Source: Paraburkholderia sp. C35
GTDB lineage: Bacteria > Pseudomonadota > Gammaproteobacteria > Burkholderiales > Burkholderiaceae
DNA: 64,000 nucleotides
Assembly: GCF_003121405.1 (NCBI RefSeq)
Contig: NZ_QBUY01000044.1
Coordinates: 1 to 64,000, forward strand
Direction: 5' to 3'
Positions 16,404-25,055 of this stretch are shown here, one piece after another (the stretch's first letter is position 1; the number at the start of each line of letters is the position of its first letter). The notes beneath the pieces are model-generated. The model did no database searches. It was not told the origin of the DNA and was given only the letters and a program-made list of their open reading frames with translations. The translations under genes were made by a program, and so were the position numbers.

Positions 16404-17227
16404 GCCGTGATAGAACGAAGTTGAGAGGATGCCGCGCTGACCTTGGTCTTCGTGTTCGCCTTCGCGCTCGCGTTCGTGACGGCGGGCGCGACGAGACTCG
16501 CGCCAGCAATCGCCAGCAGTACGAACACCACGCGCCGCACGGCGGCCGGCGACCAGTTAGGCGGATAGCGGCGCGCGAGCCACGTGACGATCAGCACGAT
16601 CGGCAATGCTTCGACGCTCAATGCGAGCGACGCCGCATCGAAGCGCCCTTGCGCCAGCACGATGACGAGCCGCAGCACGGCATTGACGGCGAACAGCAGC
16701 ACCAGCGTGTCGCGCACGACCACGCGATCGAGCGGCTGGCGATACAGATGGAACACCATCGGCGGACCGGCGCTGGCGAACACGCCGCCCATCACGCCGG
16801 AAATGCAGCCGTAAAACGCGAACGTACCGGGCGATGCAAGCTGTGCACGCGGCTTCGCCTGCACGACCAGCAACAGGCTGCACGCGAGGATCGCGAGTCC
16901 GAGCGCGAAGCGCACCACGCCGATGGCGTTATCGGATAGCCACGCCAGCAGGCAGGCGCCCATCGCCACGCCGACCAGACTGCTGCCATACGAAGGCGTC
17001 AGCAGACGGCGCGGCAGCGCGGGCACGCCGCGCACCAGCAACGCGGCGTTGGCGAGCACCATCACCGTGACCACGTTCGCGGCAACGGGCAATGGCGCAA
17101 GATGAAACACGGCGACGAGACCGAGCAACACCAGACCGAACGCGAAACCCGTGAGGCTCTGCGTGAACGTCGCAGTCGCGACGCACACGGCAAACAGCAG
17201 ATGGTGGAGGAACGGACTGAGGCTCAC
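16400..17227 (-). CDS. TauE/SafE (TSUP) family exporter, predicted sulfolactate exporter
   Basis: Inner-membrane TSUP protein of 275 aa with about eight hydrophobic helices, starting at SPFLHHLLFAVCVATATF. In sulfo-ED bacteria a TauE/SafE protein is thought to export the end product 3-sulfolactate. Family-like glycine/proline motifs are FGLVLLGLVAVF and GVFASAGPPMVFHLY. GTG 17227 overlaps the sulfoquinovosidase stop by 4 nt (GTGA), and its own stop overlaps the dehydratase start in the same way. The tail (about 255-275) is hydrophilic and Ser/Lys/Ala-rich. Confidence 0.87.
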   Translation of the reverse strand: MSLSPFLHHLLFAVCVATATFTQSLTGFAFGLVLLGLVAVFHLAPLPVAANVVTVMVLANAALLVRGVPALPRRLLTPSYGSSLVGVAMGACLLAWLSDNAIGVVRFALGLAILACSLLLVVQAKPRAQLASPGTFAFYGCISGVMGGVFASAGPPMVFHLYRQPLDRVVVRDTLVLLFAVNAVLRLVIVLAQGRFDAASLALSVEALPIVLIVTWLARRYPPNWSPAAVRRVVFVLLAIAGASLVAPAVTNASAKANTKTKVSAASSQLRSITA

Positions 17228-19254
17228 GCTGCGTCCTTTGCCAGCGCGAGCAATTGCGCTTCGCGTGCGGCGCCGGCGCGCACGAACACGGGCGGCTCGC
17301 CGAGCGGTGCGGCCACTTCGATGGACTGGCCGCCGTCGTAGCGCGTGCCGCTCCACAGATGCGTCCACGCATCGCCTTGCGGCAGATACACGCGCCATTG
17401 CTCAGCACCTGCTGCATGAACCGGCGCGACCAGCAGATCGCGGCCATACAGGTACTGATCCTGAATCGCGTAAGTCGCGCGATCGTGCTCGTAATGCAGA
17501 AACAGCGGACGCTGCAGCGGCAGACCGCGCGCCGCCGCTTCATCGACGAGTCCTTGCACGTAGGGCTTCAACGCAACGAAGACACGCGTCATGCGCGCGA
17601 AGTGGGCGAGCACATCGGCGTCCTGCCAGAACTGGAAGTTTTCGTCGGGACGATTGCCTTCGTGCGTGCGCATCATCGGCGTGAAGGCGGCCATTTCGGC
17701 CCAACGCTGGAACAGCTCCGGCGTGCGCCGGTTGCCGAACAGACTCGTATAACCGCCGATATCGCTATGGTGGTACGCGTTGCCGAGCAGCCCCGACGAC
17801 AGCGCGCCGCAGATCACCGTCTGCAAGCCATCGTGACGCGTGAAATCGACGGATTGATCGCCGGCCCACAACAGCGGGCAATGCGCCTGCACGCCCGTAT
17901 AACCCGCGCGCATGAAGAACACGGCATCGCCGGTGCGGCCCGCGTCTTCGATCGCACGCGCATTGACCTCGGCCCACAGCGTCGGCCACGCGTTGTGCAT
18001 CAGCTTCGCGTCGATGCCGTTCGCGAGCGTGACGTCCGTCGGCAGGTATTCACCGAAGTCTGCCATCCAGCCGTCGAGGCCCTGGTTCAGCATCTCGTCG
18101 CGAATCACGCGCTGCTCGAACCAGCGCGACGCCGCCGGATTCGTGAAGTCCACCACGCCGCAATCGAACTCGCCGAAATCGACCAGATAGTCGCTGCCAT
18201 CTGCGCGCGTGGCCAGATAGCCGGCGGCTTTGGCTTCGACATACAGCGTGCCGTCATTACACAGATACGGGTTCACGTAGCCGAGAAAACGCACGCCATC
18301 GGCGTTGAGTTGCTTCACCCATTCCGCGTGCTGCGGATAGCGCGTTTCGTTCCAGCGCCAGTCCCAGAAGAGACGCTTGCCAAACGAAGTCTGGCGAATG
18401 CCGACCCAGTCTTCGCACCACAGACCGCTCACCTTGAGGCCCGCCGCGCGGCTCTGCTCCATGATGGCTTGCGCATGTTCGCGGCCATTTTTCAGGCCGA
18501 GAATCGCGCCGTCCATCACCCATGCAGGCAACGCGGGCTGACGGCCAAAGCGTTGCGAAATGCGTTCGACGAGCGCGACGAAGTCATCGGCAATCAGGAA
18601 TTCGAGCCGCTCAGGAACGGCCCAGAATTGCAGTTCATGCCGCTCGGGATGACGGAAATCGAAATCGGCATAAGCCGTGGTTTCAGCGTGCAGACAGTAC
18701 TTCTGCGACGACACGAAAGTCGGCTGCGGATAGTTCGTGTTGTAGTAATCGCCGCCCGACTTCGACGTCGTATCGGCCTGCCAGGTCAGATGCGTGCTCT
18801 TGTCACGGCCAACGCCCGGCTCCGAGGTCCACAGCGGATAACTGCGGCCACGCAGATCGAAGTACGACATCTGCTCGCCGCAGCCCCACACATGTTCGTT
18901 GCTCTGCGCAGGCACGCGCCACCACACTCGGTTGATCTCGCCGTTTGCCGCCGTCAGCGCCAGTTGCACGCCATGCGTTGTGCGGCTGGCGATGAAAGTC
19001 AGCTCGGCGTCGGCTTGCGCGTCGCGCGCCAGTTCCACGCGCGCGCTGCCATCGTCGAGCAGGGTCAGCCGCGCGTCGCGCAGCGCCACGCGTTCTTCAA
19101 CGTAATCGCTGATGTCGAAATTGCCGCGATACATGTCGATCGTCTCGACGCCATGTCCCACGAACACAGCGGGTGCATCCGGCGCATGTTCGAAAAGCGT
19201 GCGGCCCGCGGCGCGCAACACGAGCTTGCCGCCCGCTTCTTTCTGCCAGTTCAT
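17224..19254 (-). CDS. yihQ: Sulfoquinovosidase, GH31 (YihQ family, KERWY type)
   Basis: Glycoside hydrolase of 676 aa that releases sulfoquinovose from sulfoquinovosyl glycerol or related glycosides, probably in the cytoplasm since no signal peptide is seen. By recall it aligns along its length with E. coli YihQ (for example GCGEQMSYFDLRG at 124-136 and GIRQTSFGKR at 285-294). The nucleophile is Asp399 (WMADFGEYLPTD) and the acid/base Asp466 (WAGDQSVDF). Sulfonate-pocket positions read Lys255, Glu281, Arg294, Trp297 and Tyr502. Arg, Trp and Tyr correspond to YihQ R301, W304 and Y508, and Lys/Glu replace the two Gln of YihQ, giving the KERWY subclass. This gene fixes the pathway assignment for the whole operon. 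Confidence 0.95.
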   Translation of the reverse strand: MNWQKEAGGKLVLRAAGRTLFEHAPDAPAVFVGHGVETIDMYRGNFDISDYVEERVALRDARLTLLDDGSARVELARDAQADAELTFIASRTTHGVQLALTAANGEINRVWWRVPAQSNEHVWGCGEQMSYFDLRGRSYPLWTSEPGVGRDKSTHLTWQADTTSKSGGDYYNTNYPQPTFVSSQKYCLHAETTAYADFDFRHPERHELQFWAVPERLEFLIADDFVALVERISQRFGRQPALPAWVMDGAILGLKNGREHAQAIMEQSRAAGLKVSGLWCEDWVGIRQTSFGKRLFWDWRWNETRYPQHAEWVKQLNADGVRFLGYVNPYLCNDGTLYVEAKAAGYLATRADGSDYLVDFGEFDCGVVDFTNPAASRWFEQRVIRDEMLNQGLDGWMADFGEYLPTDVTLANGIDAKLMHNAWPTLWAEVNARAIEDAGRTGDAVFFMRAGYTGVQAHCPLLWAGDQSVDFTRHDGLQTVICGALSSGLLGNAYHHSDIGGYTSLFGNRRTPELFQRWAEMAAFTPMMRTHEGNRPDENFQFWQDADVLAHFARMTRVFVALKPYVQGLVDEAAARGLPLQRPLFLHYEHDRATYAIQDQYLYGRDLLVAPVHAAGAEQWRVYLPQGDAWTHLWSGTRYDGGQSIEVAAPLGEPPVFVRAGAAREAQLLALAKDAA

Positions 19255-19305
19255 CAGCTTTACCTTGCTATTACGTTGAGTTGATACGGTTTCGTTACGG
19301 CGCGC

Positions 19306-21054
19306 TCAGTGTCCGTTGGACTCGCTGGGCGACTGGCTCCACGCCAGCGCACGCTCACCCGCCGATGCACGGCGCCGGAACAGTGCGATCAAGGCGACGG
19401 CCACACACCAGGTCAGCGCGATCAGCACTTCGTATTGCGTCGTCACGCCGCCTTGGCGCGCCACGCCGATCGGCGAGAAGGTCAGGTAGATGCTGACCAG
19501 CATCGCGATCAGGAACACGCTCATCGTGCTGGCGTGACGCCATGGCGTGAGGTCGCCCGTTTGCCGCGATTGCGGCTCATATGCCGTGGCACGGCGATGA
19601 CGTTGACCGAGCACCAGCATCAGCGCCACTTCGCACACGAACAGGATGCCCATGATGTGAATGAAGTTGATGCCGAGCAGCTTGTCGACCTGGAACACGA
19701 GAATGCCGAGCGTGTAGACGATCACATGCAGCAGCAGCACCATCTTTGCGGGGAATGCGCCGATCTTCTTGCTGAAGAAGCCCACCAGCACGACCGCGAT
19801 AATCGGAATGTTGTAGAAGCCGGTGAAGCGGCGCATCACTGTATAGATGCCGTCCGGTGCGTACATCAGCAGCGGCGCGACCAGCAGCGACACCACGGCG
19901 ATCACCACGCTTGCCGTCTTGCCCACGCGGATCAGCTTTTCATCGCTGGCTTCCGGCTTCCACACGCGGTAGAAATCGAATGCGATCAGCGTTGCCGTAC
20001 TGTTGATCACCGCATTGAAGTGGCTCATCACGGTGCCGAACAGCACGGCGATAAAGAAGCCTTTCGCCCACCACGGCAGCACGTCGGTGACGAGTTGCGG
20101 ATACGCGAGGTCCGGACGGCTCAACGGATGCGACGCATACAGGTGATACGCAACCACGCCCGGCAGCATCATGATGAGCGGCACAAGCAGCTTCATCAGA
20201 CCCGACAGCAGCACGCCCTTTTGCCCTTCGGCGAGGCTCTTTGCTGCGAAGGTGCGCTGCACGATGGCCTGATTCGTACACCAGTAGAAGAGATTCGCGA
20301 AGATCATCCCCGTGAACAGCGTGCCGAACGGCACGGAGTCGTGCGGGCCGCCAATGGCGGAGAGTTTCTCGGGCGCCACCGTCGCGACGGTATGCACGCC
20401 GGCGAGAAAATCGCCATGGCCGAGCGCAAACAGACCGAGCACGGGCACCAGCAGACCTGCGACCAGCAGACCGACACCGTTGATCGTGTCCGACACGGCC
20501 ACCGCGCGCAGCCCGCCGAAAATCGCATACAACGCGCCGATGATCCCCGACATCCACACGAGAATCGTGATCGTCGCCGGATACGACGTGCCCAGCAGCG
20601 CCTGCACGCCGAACACCTGGTTGAAGGTGATCGCGCCGAGATACAGGCCCGACGGATTCGCAACCAGCATGTAGCCGATCACGAAGAACGCACTGACCAC
20701 GCGCCGCGTAGTCGAATCAAAGCGTTCTTCGAGAAACTGCGGCAAGGTCGAGAAGCCGCCGCGAAGGTATCGCGGCAGAAAGAACATTGCGAGCGCGACG
20801 GTCGCAATCGCAGCCGTGCATTCCCACGCCATCGCCGAGAGATTGTGCGCGTAGGCATCGCCGTTCAGACCGACCATCTGCTCGGCGGACAGGTTGGTCA
20901 GCATCATCGAGCCCGCAATGAACCAGCCAGTCAGCCCGCCGCTTGCCATGAAGTAGCCGCGCGCGCCGTGATCCTTCGCGCGGCGCGTGAACAGGTACGA
21001 CACGAAGCCGACCAGCGCGGTGAAAAAAGCAAAACTCAGTATGGTGAAAATCAT
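19306..21054 (-). CDS. Sodium:solute symporter (SSS/SLC5), predicted sulfoquinovose uptake
   Basis: Inner-membrane Na+-coupled symporter of 582 aa with about 13-14 hydrophobic segments. SSS landmarks include ASGGLTGWFIAGSMMLTNLSAEQ near residues 37-60, GGLRAVAVSDTING, and NQAIVQRTFAAKSL in the mid-region, as in SglT-like sugar symporters. GAGGAGACA precedes ATG 21054. It heads the second transcription unit of the cluster, 74 nt downstream of a perfect LacI-type palindrome, and is followed 51 nt later by the sulfoquinovosidase. Substrate is inferred from context as sulfoquinovose or its glyceride. Confidence 0.88.
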   Translation of the reverse strand: MIFTILSFAFFTALVGFVSYLFTRRAKDHGARGYFMASGGLTGWFIAGSMMLTNLSAEQMVGLNGDAYAHNLSAMAWECTAAIATVALAMFFLPRYLRGGFSTLPQFLEERFDSTTRRVVSAFFVIGYMLVANPSGLYLGAITFNQVFGVQALLGTSYPATITILVWMSGIIGALYAIFGGLRAVAVSDTINGVGLLVAGLLVPVLGLFALGHGDFLAGVHTVATVAPEKLSAIGGPHDSVPFGTLFTGMIFANLFYWCTNQAIVQRTFAAKSLAEGQKGVLLSGLMKLLVPLIMMLPGVVAYHLYASHPLSRPDLAYPQLVTDVLPWWAKGFFIAVLFGTVMSHFNAVINSTATLIAFDFYRVWKPEASDEKLIRVGKTASVVIAVVSLLVAPLLMYAPDGIYTVMRRFTGFYNIPIIAVVLVGFFSKKIGAFPAKMVLLLHVIVYTLGILVFQVDKLLGINFIHIMGILFVCEVALMLVLGQRHRRATAYEPQSRQTGDLTPWRHASTMSVFLIAMLVSIYLTFSPIGVARQGGVTTQYEVLIALTWCVAVALIALFRRRASAGERALAWSQSPSESNGH

Positions 21055-21127
21055 TGTCTCCTCGTCCCTTTGAGGTTGTCGTCGGGCTTCGTGCGGGCGA
21101 TGCGCCTGGCAACCTGCGCCGCTATTT

Positions 21128-21141
21128 TCGCAGCGCTGCGA
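21128..21141. promoter_or_regulatory. Perfect palindromic operator TCGCAGCGCTGCGA (copy 1)
   Basis: A perfect 14-bp palindrome 74 bp upstream of the symporter start. The identical sequence occurs at 23608-23621. Flanking bases are also shared when read on opposite strands (AAATCGCAGCGCTGCGAAA). A second, imperfect copy of the core (GCAGCGCT) lies at 21158-21165. The even-length palindrome with a central CGCG-like core fits a LacI-family site, and the lacI-type gene at 23752 is the obvious candidate. Confidence 0.8.
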
Positions 21142-21192
21142 TTTCAGTGCGAAATTTGCAGCGCTTTGTAAGGCTCGCCGTTCAGCCAGCCA

Positions 21193-22659
21193 TCACGCCA
21201 CGTGCATGCACAGGTATTTCATTTCGAGGTATTCGTCGATACCGTATTTTGAACCCTCGCGCCCGAGGCCTGACTGCTTGACGCCGCCAAACGGCGCTTC
21301 CGCTGTCGAGATCAGCCCCGTGTTGATGCCGACCATGCCGAACTCCAGCGCTTCCGCCACGCGCCAGACGCGCGCCATATCGCGGGTGTAGAAGTAGCTG
21401 GCAAGGCCGAACTCGGTGTCATTGGCGAGCGCGATCACGTCCTGCTCGTCGGTGAAACGCATCACGGGCGCGACCGGGCCGAAGATCTCTTCACGCGCCA
21501 CGCGCATCGACGGCGTGACGTGGGTGAGCACGGTCGGCGCGTAGTAACGCCTGGTCTGATCGCTGCCCAGCGCCAGCGCTTCGCCGCCGCACAGCACCTT
21601 CGCACCTTGCGTGCGCGCATCGTCGACCAGTTCGCCGATCTTGGACAACGCACGCGCGTCGATCAGCGGACCGATCTGCGTCGAAGGCTCACGTCCGTCG
21701 CCGCAACGCAGCGCCTGCACGCGCGTCGCGAGCTTATCGATGAAGGCTTCGTAGATGCCGGCTTGCACGTAGAAACGGTTCGCGCACACGCAAGTCTGGC
21801 CGGCGTTGCGGTACTTCGAAATCAGTGCGCCTTCGATCGCCGCATCGAGATCCGCGTCGTCGAACACGATGAACGGCGCATTGCCGCCCAGTTCCAGCGA
21901 CAGCTTCTGGATATGCCGCGCGCCTTGCTCCATCAGCCGCGCGCCGATACCCGTCGATCCCGTGAACGACAGCTTGCGCACAATCGGATTGCCCGTCAGC
22001 TCTTCGGCGATCGGTTGCGGATCGCCCGTCACGACGTTGAGCACGCCAGCCGGAATGCCCGCGCGCTCGGCGAGCGCAGCCAGAGCGAGTGCCGAAAACG
22101 GCGTCTGCGATGCGGGCTTGAGCACCATCGTGCAGCCCGCTGCGAGCGCCGGACCGGCCTTGCGCGTAATCATCGCGGCGGGGAAATTCCACGGCGTGAT
22201 CGCGGCGCACACACCGACGGGCTGGCGGATCGTCAGCAGACGCCGGTCATTCGACGGCGTCGCGATCACATCGCCATCCACACGGCGCGCCTCTTCCGCA
22301 AACCATTCGATAAAGCTCGCCGCGAACGCGATCTCACCCTTCGCTTCGGCGAGCGGCTTGCCCTGCTCCGCCGTCATCAGCAACGCGAGGTCGTCCTGAT
22401 GGTCGAGCATCAGATCGTGCCACTTGCGCAGCAGCGTCGCACGCTCCTTGGGCGTCAGCGCGCGCCACGCGGGCAGCGCGGCTTGCGCTGCGTCGATGGC
22501 TTCGCGCGTTTCGACGGCCGTCATCGACGGCACACTGGCAATCAGCGCGCCCGTAGCGGGATCGGTGACGTCGAAGCTGCGGCCATCGCGCGCCGTGCGC
22601 CATTCGCCGCCGATCAGGCATTGCGTGCGCAACAGAGTGGGGTCTTTCAGATCAGGCAT
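21193..22659 (-). CDS. Aldehyde dehydrogenase, predicted sulfolactaldehyde dehydrogenase
   Basis: NAD(P)-dependent aldehyde dehydrogenase of 488 aa in the GabD (succinate semialdehyde dehydrogenase) group, predicted to oxidise 3-sulfolactaldehyde to 3-sulfolactate. The catalytic Cys is 290 (NAGQTCVCANR) and the general base Glu256 (LELGGNAP). The cofactor segment ITPWNFP is at 154-160. ATG 22659 aligns with the GabD N-terminus. An in-frame ATG at 22686 overlaps the lactonase stop (ATGA) and would add nine residues, so coupled initiation there is possible. Confidence 0.88.
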   Translation of the reverse strand: MPDLKDPTLLRTQCLIGGEWRTARDGRSFDVTDPATGALIASVPSMTAVETREAIDAAQAALPAWRALTPKERATLLRKWHDLMLDHQDDLALLMTAEQGKPLAEAKGEIAFAASFIEWFAEEARRVDGDVIATPSNDRRLLTIRQPVGVCAAITPWNFPAAMITRKAGPALAAGCTMVLKPASQTPFSALALAALAERAGIPAGVLNVVTGDPQPIAEELTGNPIVRKLSFTGSTGIGARLMEQGARHIQKLSLELGGNAPFIVFDDADLDAAIEGALISKYRNAGQTCVCANRFYVQAGIYEAFIDKLATRVQALRCGDGREPSTQIGPLIDARALSKIGELVDDARTQGAKVLCGGEALALGSDQTRRYYAPTVLTHVTPSMRVAREEIFGPVAPVMRFTDEQDVIALANDTEFGLASYFYTRDMARVWRVAEALEFGMVGINTGLISTAEAPFGGVKQSGLGREGSKYGIDEYLEMKYLCMHVA

Positions 22660-22682
22660 GTCAGGTTCCGTCGATAGAAAAT

Positions 22683-23573
22683 TCATACCGATGCGCGCCA
22701 GCGCGGTTCGGGCAATCCCGGCACTTGCGTGCGCATGGCGAAGAGTCCGCCCGCCAGCGGCTCGCGTTCGAGTTCCTCGGCGCTGCGTCCGGCGCGCGCC
22801 GTCGTGATGTAGAGCGTGCGCAGATCGTCGCCGCCGAACGCGCACATCGTCGGGCAGCGCACGGGCAACGGATACACCGCATCGACGCTGCCGTCCGGCG
22901 CGAAGCGGACCACGCGCCCGCCTTCGTAGAACGCGCTCCAGTAGTAGCCTTCGGCGTCGATCGCGGCGCCGTCGGGGCGGCCACGGTCGCTCGCCGTCGG
23001 CTGGATGCGGGCCCACACTTCGGCTTCGCCTGTTGCGCCCGTTGCGAGGTCATACGCGCGGCGGTAGATCGTGAAGTTGGGTGTGTCGGAGTGATAGAGC
23101 CAGCGGTTGTCCGGGCTGAACGCCAGTCCATTCGACGTCAGCAGACCCGCTGCCAGCGCGTCGAGCTTGCCGTCTGCGAAGCGGTACAGGTGCGCGTTGC
23201 CGCCTGCCTTCGGTTCATCGATGGTGCCCGCGAAAAAGCGGCCTGCCGCGTCGCAACGTCCATCGTTGAAGCGGCTCGTGCGCACGTCTTCCGGGTTGGC
23301 AGCGAGTTGGCCCGTCGGGCGCGCAGCCTCGTCGAGCATCCACATGCCCGAGCGCAGCCCGGCGATAAAGCCACCGCCCTCGCGCAGCGCAAAGCAGCCG
23401 ATGTGCTCCGGCAGCGCAAACGTCTGATCCACACCCGTCGCGGGATCGAAGCGGTGCAGCGCCGGTTCGAGAATATCGACCCAGTACAGCACGCGCTCGC
23501 GCTCATCCCAGCGTGGGCATTCGCCGAGTTCGGCACGGGCGTCGAGGACGCAGCGGGGATCGGAAGAAGACAT
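22683..23573 (-). CDS. SMP-30/gluconolactonase family sulfogluconolactonase
   Basis: Six-bladed beta-propeller lactonase of 296 aa, predicted to open 6-deoxy-6-sulfogluconolactone. Metal-site residues are Glu18 (LGECPRW), Asn148 (SNGLAFSPD) and Asp201 (RPDGAAID). RFNDGRCDAAGRFFAG at 101-116 is the family signature with substrate-binding Arg101 and Asn103. It is the first gene of its unit, 35 bp downstream of a palindromic operator, and is followed by the aldehyde dehydrogenase with almost no gap. Confidence 0.88.
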   Translation of the reverse strand: MSSSDPRCVLDARAELGECPRWDERERVLYWVDILEPALHRFDPATGVDQTFALPEHIGCFALREGGGFIAGLRSGMWMLDEAARPTGQLAANPEDVRTSRFNDGRCDAAGRFFAGTIDEPKAGGNAHLYRFADGKLDALAAGLLTSNGLAFSPDNRWLYHSDTPNFTIYRRAYDLATGATGEAEVWARIQPTASDRGRPDGAAIDAEGYYWSAFYEGGRVVRFAPDGSVDAVYPLPVRCPTMCAFGGDDLRTLYITTARAGRSAEELEREPLAGGLFAMRTQVPGLPEPRWRASV

Positions 23574-23607
23574 GTCACCGTAAGCTGTTTAGGGCGCATC
23601 GCTAAAA

Positions 23608-23628
23608 TCGCAGCGCTGCGAAATAATA
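23608..23628 (-). promoter_or_regulatory. Palindromic operator TCGCAGCGCTGCGA (copy 2) abutting a -10 box
   Basis: The same perfect 14-bp palindrome (23608-23621) sits between the lactonase gene and the divergent lacI-type gene. On the minus strand a TATTAT -10 hexamer (23628-23623) lies immediately upstream, so a bound repressor would cover the transcription start of the lactonase unit. An imperfect half-copy, TAGCGCTA, is centred 16 bp away (23627-23634). Confidence 0.8.
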
Positions 23629-23751
23629 GCGCTACGATTCTGGAGACCGATACCAGGGTTAGTGCGGAGACAATGACTCGTTGCGCTGCGTCAATTACAA
23701 TATAAGCTCCGCGCCGATGGTGGCGCCTGCCCTTCCCACCGCTTGCAGCCC

Positions 23752-24822
23752 ATGTCTCAGACAGCCAAGGCACCGCGCTCCCGGCGCAGCACCAACCGGG
23801 TCACGATGGACGACGTCGCCGCCCGTGCGCGCGTGTCGGCCAGTTCCGTTTCGCTGTTCCTGCGCAATCCCGAGGCGGTGTCGCCACGTATCGCGCCGCG
23901 CATCAAGCAGGCCATCGACGTGCTCGGCTACGTGCCGAACCTGCTGGCGGGCAGTCTCGCCGCGGCGCGCACGCGCGCGATCGGCGTGGTGGTGCCATCG
24001 CTCGGCAACGCGTTCTTTTCCGCGACGGTCGCGGCGATGCAGACCGAGTTCGACCGCCACGGCTATCAGTTGCTGCTCGGCGCGACCGAATACCAGCCGG
24101 GCCGCGAAGCGGATCTCGTGCGCACGTTCCTGTCGTGGTCGCCCACGGCGCTGGTCGTGACTGGCTGCCGTCACGACGACGAAACCCGCGCGCTGCTGCG
24201 TAGCGCACGCGCGCCCGTGGCGGAAATGTGGGAACTCGGCGATCAGCCGTTCGACCTGCAGGTGGGTTTCTCGCACTACGCAGCGGGCGAAGCCGTCGCG
24301 CGTCACATGCTGGAAATCGGCGCGCGCCGCGTGGCGTTCATCGGCGCGCGCATGGCGAGCGACGTGCGCGCACGGCAACGCTGCGAAGGGTTCAGCCGGG
24401 AAATGCTGAAGGCGGGCATCGAAGCGCGCATCGAAGACGTACCGGGCGATGCATCGCCACAAACGGGCGCACACGCGCTGGCCGACATTCTGCAGAACAT
24501 GCCGGACGTGGACGCCATCGCCTGTTCGAACGACGTGATCGCCCTTGGCGTGCTGTTCGAAGCGCAGCGGCGCGGCATCCCGATTCCGCAGCAACTGCGC
24601 GTGGCCGGGTTCGGCGACTTGCCGTTCAGCGAAGAATGCGTGCCGCCGCTCACCACGGTTCAGCCGCGCGCAAACGAGATCGGCCTGCGCATCGCGCAGG
24701 AACTGATGGAGCGCACCGACCACGAACCCGCCGACGACATCGAGCCGCGTATCGTCGATGTCGGCTTCGAACTGGTCGTGCGGGCCAGCACGTCAAACGT
24801 CTTGACCGATCACGACGCGTAA
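23752..24822 (+). CDS. LacI family regulator of the sulfoquinovose operon
   Basis: LacI-type repressor of 356 aa from ATG 23752. The N-terminal helix-turn-helix (VTMDDVAARARVSASSVSLFL, residues about 17-37) and hinge helix (PNLLAGSLAAAR) precede a periplasmic-binding-protein-like domain. The domain has the usual VASNDVIALG-like segment (ACSNDVIALGVLFEA) and AGFGDLPFSEECVPPLTTV near the end. It is divergent from the lactonase gene, with the 14-bp palindrome between them, so autoregulation and sulfoquinovose-responsive repression of both units are likely. An upstream in-frame TTG (23743) is an unlikely start. The stop overlaps the convergent small gene by 13 bp. Confidence 0.9.
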   Translation: MSQTAKAPRSRRSTNRVTMDDVAARARVSASSVSLFLRNPEAVSPRIAPRIKQAIDVLGYVPNLLAGSLAAARTRAIGVVVPSLGNAFFSATVAAMQTEFDRHGYQLLLGATEYQPGREADLVRTFLSWSPTALVVTGCRHDDETRALLRSARAPVAEMWELGDQPFDLQVGFSHYAAGEAVARHMLEIGARRVAFIGARMASDVRARQRCEGFSREMLKAGIEARIEDVPGDASPQTGAHALADILQNMPDVDAIACSNDVIALGVLFEAQRRGIPIPQQLRVAGFGDLPFSEECVPPLTTVQPRANEIGLRIAQELMERTDHEPADDIEPRIVDVGFELVVRASTSNVLTDHDA

Positions 24823-25055
24823 TCGGACGCGGTCAGCGGCGACGTCTGCACAGTCGGACGCGCCTCGCGCGCAAACAACCGGCGGCATGCCGCGCGATTC
24901 TGCGCGCTGCCCGTCGCAAACGACACCGAATCGCACATCGCCGTCGCACCATTGCCGGAATGGCCGGCTGCGGGGCTGGCTGGCTGCAAGGTGCTGGCGT
25001 TCGCGGCACTCGCTGCCAGCAGCAAGGTCAATGCAAATGGCTTGAAAATCGTCAT
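24810..25055 (-). CDS. Small secreted hypothetical protein (81 aa)
   Basis: Unrecognised 81-aa protein with a clear Sec signal peptide (MTIFKPFALTLLLAASAANA) and a mature part of about 61 residues rich in Ala, Ser and Thr. It has two cysteines (Cys41 and Cys57) that could form one disulfide. It is convergent with the LacI gene and overlaps its end by 13 bp. There is no visible domain. The signal peptide is the main reason to accept it. Confidence 0.55.
   Translation of the reverse strand: MTIFKPFALTLLLAASAANASTLQPASPAAGHSGNGATAMCDSVSFATGSAQNRAACRRLFAREARPTVQTSPLTASDYAS

Noticed and set aside
14919..16424. 501-codon plus-strand frame opposite the IlvD/Edd dehydratase
   Set aside because: Antisense shadow of a gene with intact cluster cysteines.
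16421..17398. Longer start for the TauE/SafE gene at 17398
   Set aside because: The extra residues are Arg-rich read-through of the sulfoquinovosidase 3' end; GTG 17227 with the 4-nt overlap fits the family N-terminus.
17254..19284. 676-codon plus-strand frame opposite the sulfoquinovosidase
   Set aside because: Mirror of a strongly supported GH31 gene, Arg/His-rich translation with no motif.
19309..21171. 620-codon plus-strand frame opposite the sodium symporter
   Set aside because: Hydrophilic His/Arg-rich translation opposite a well-formed membrane protein; no ribosome site.
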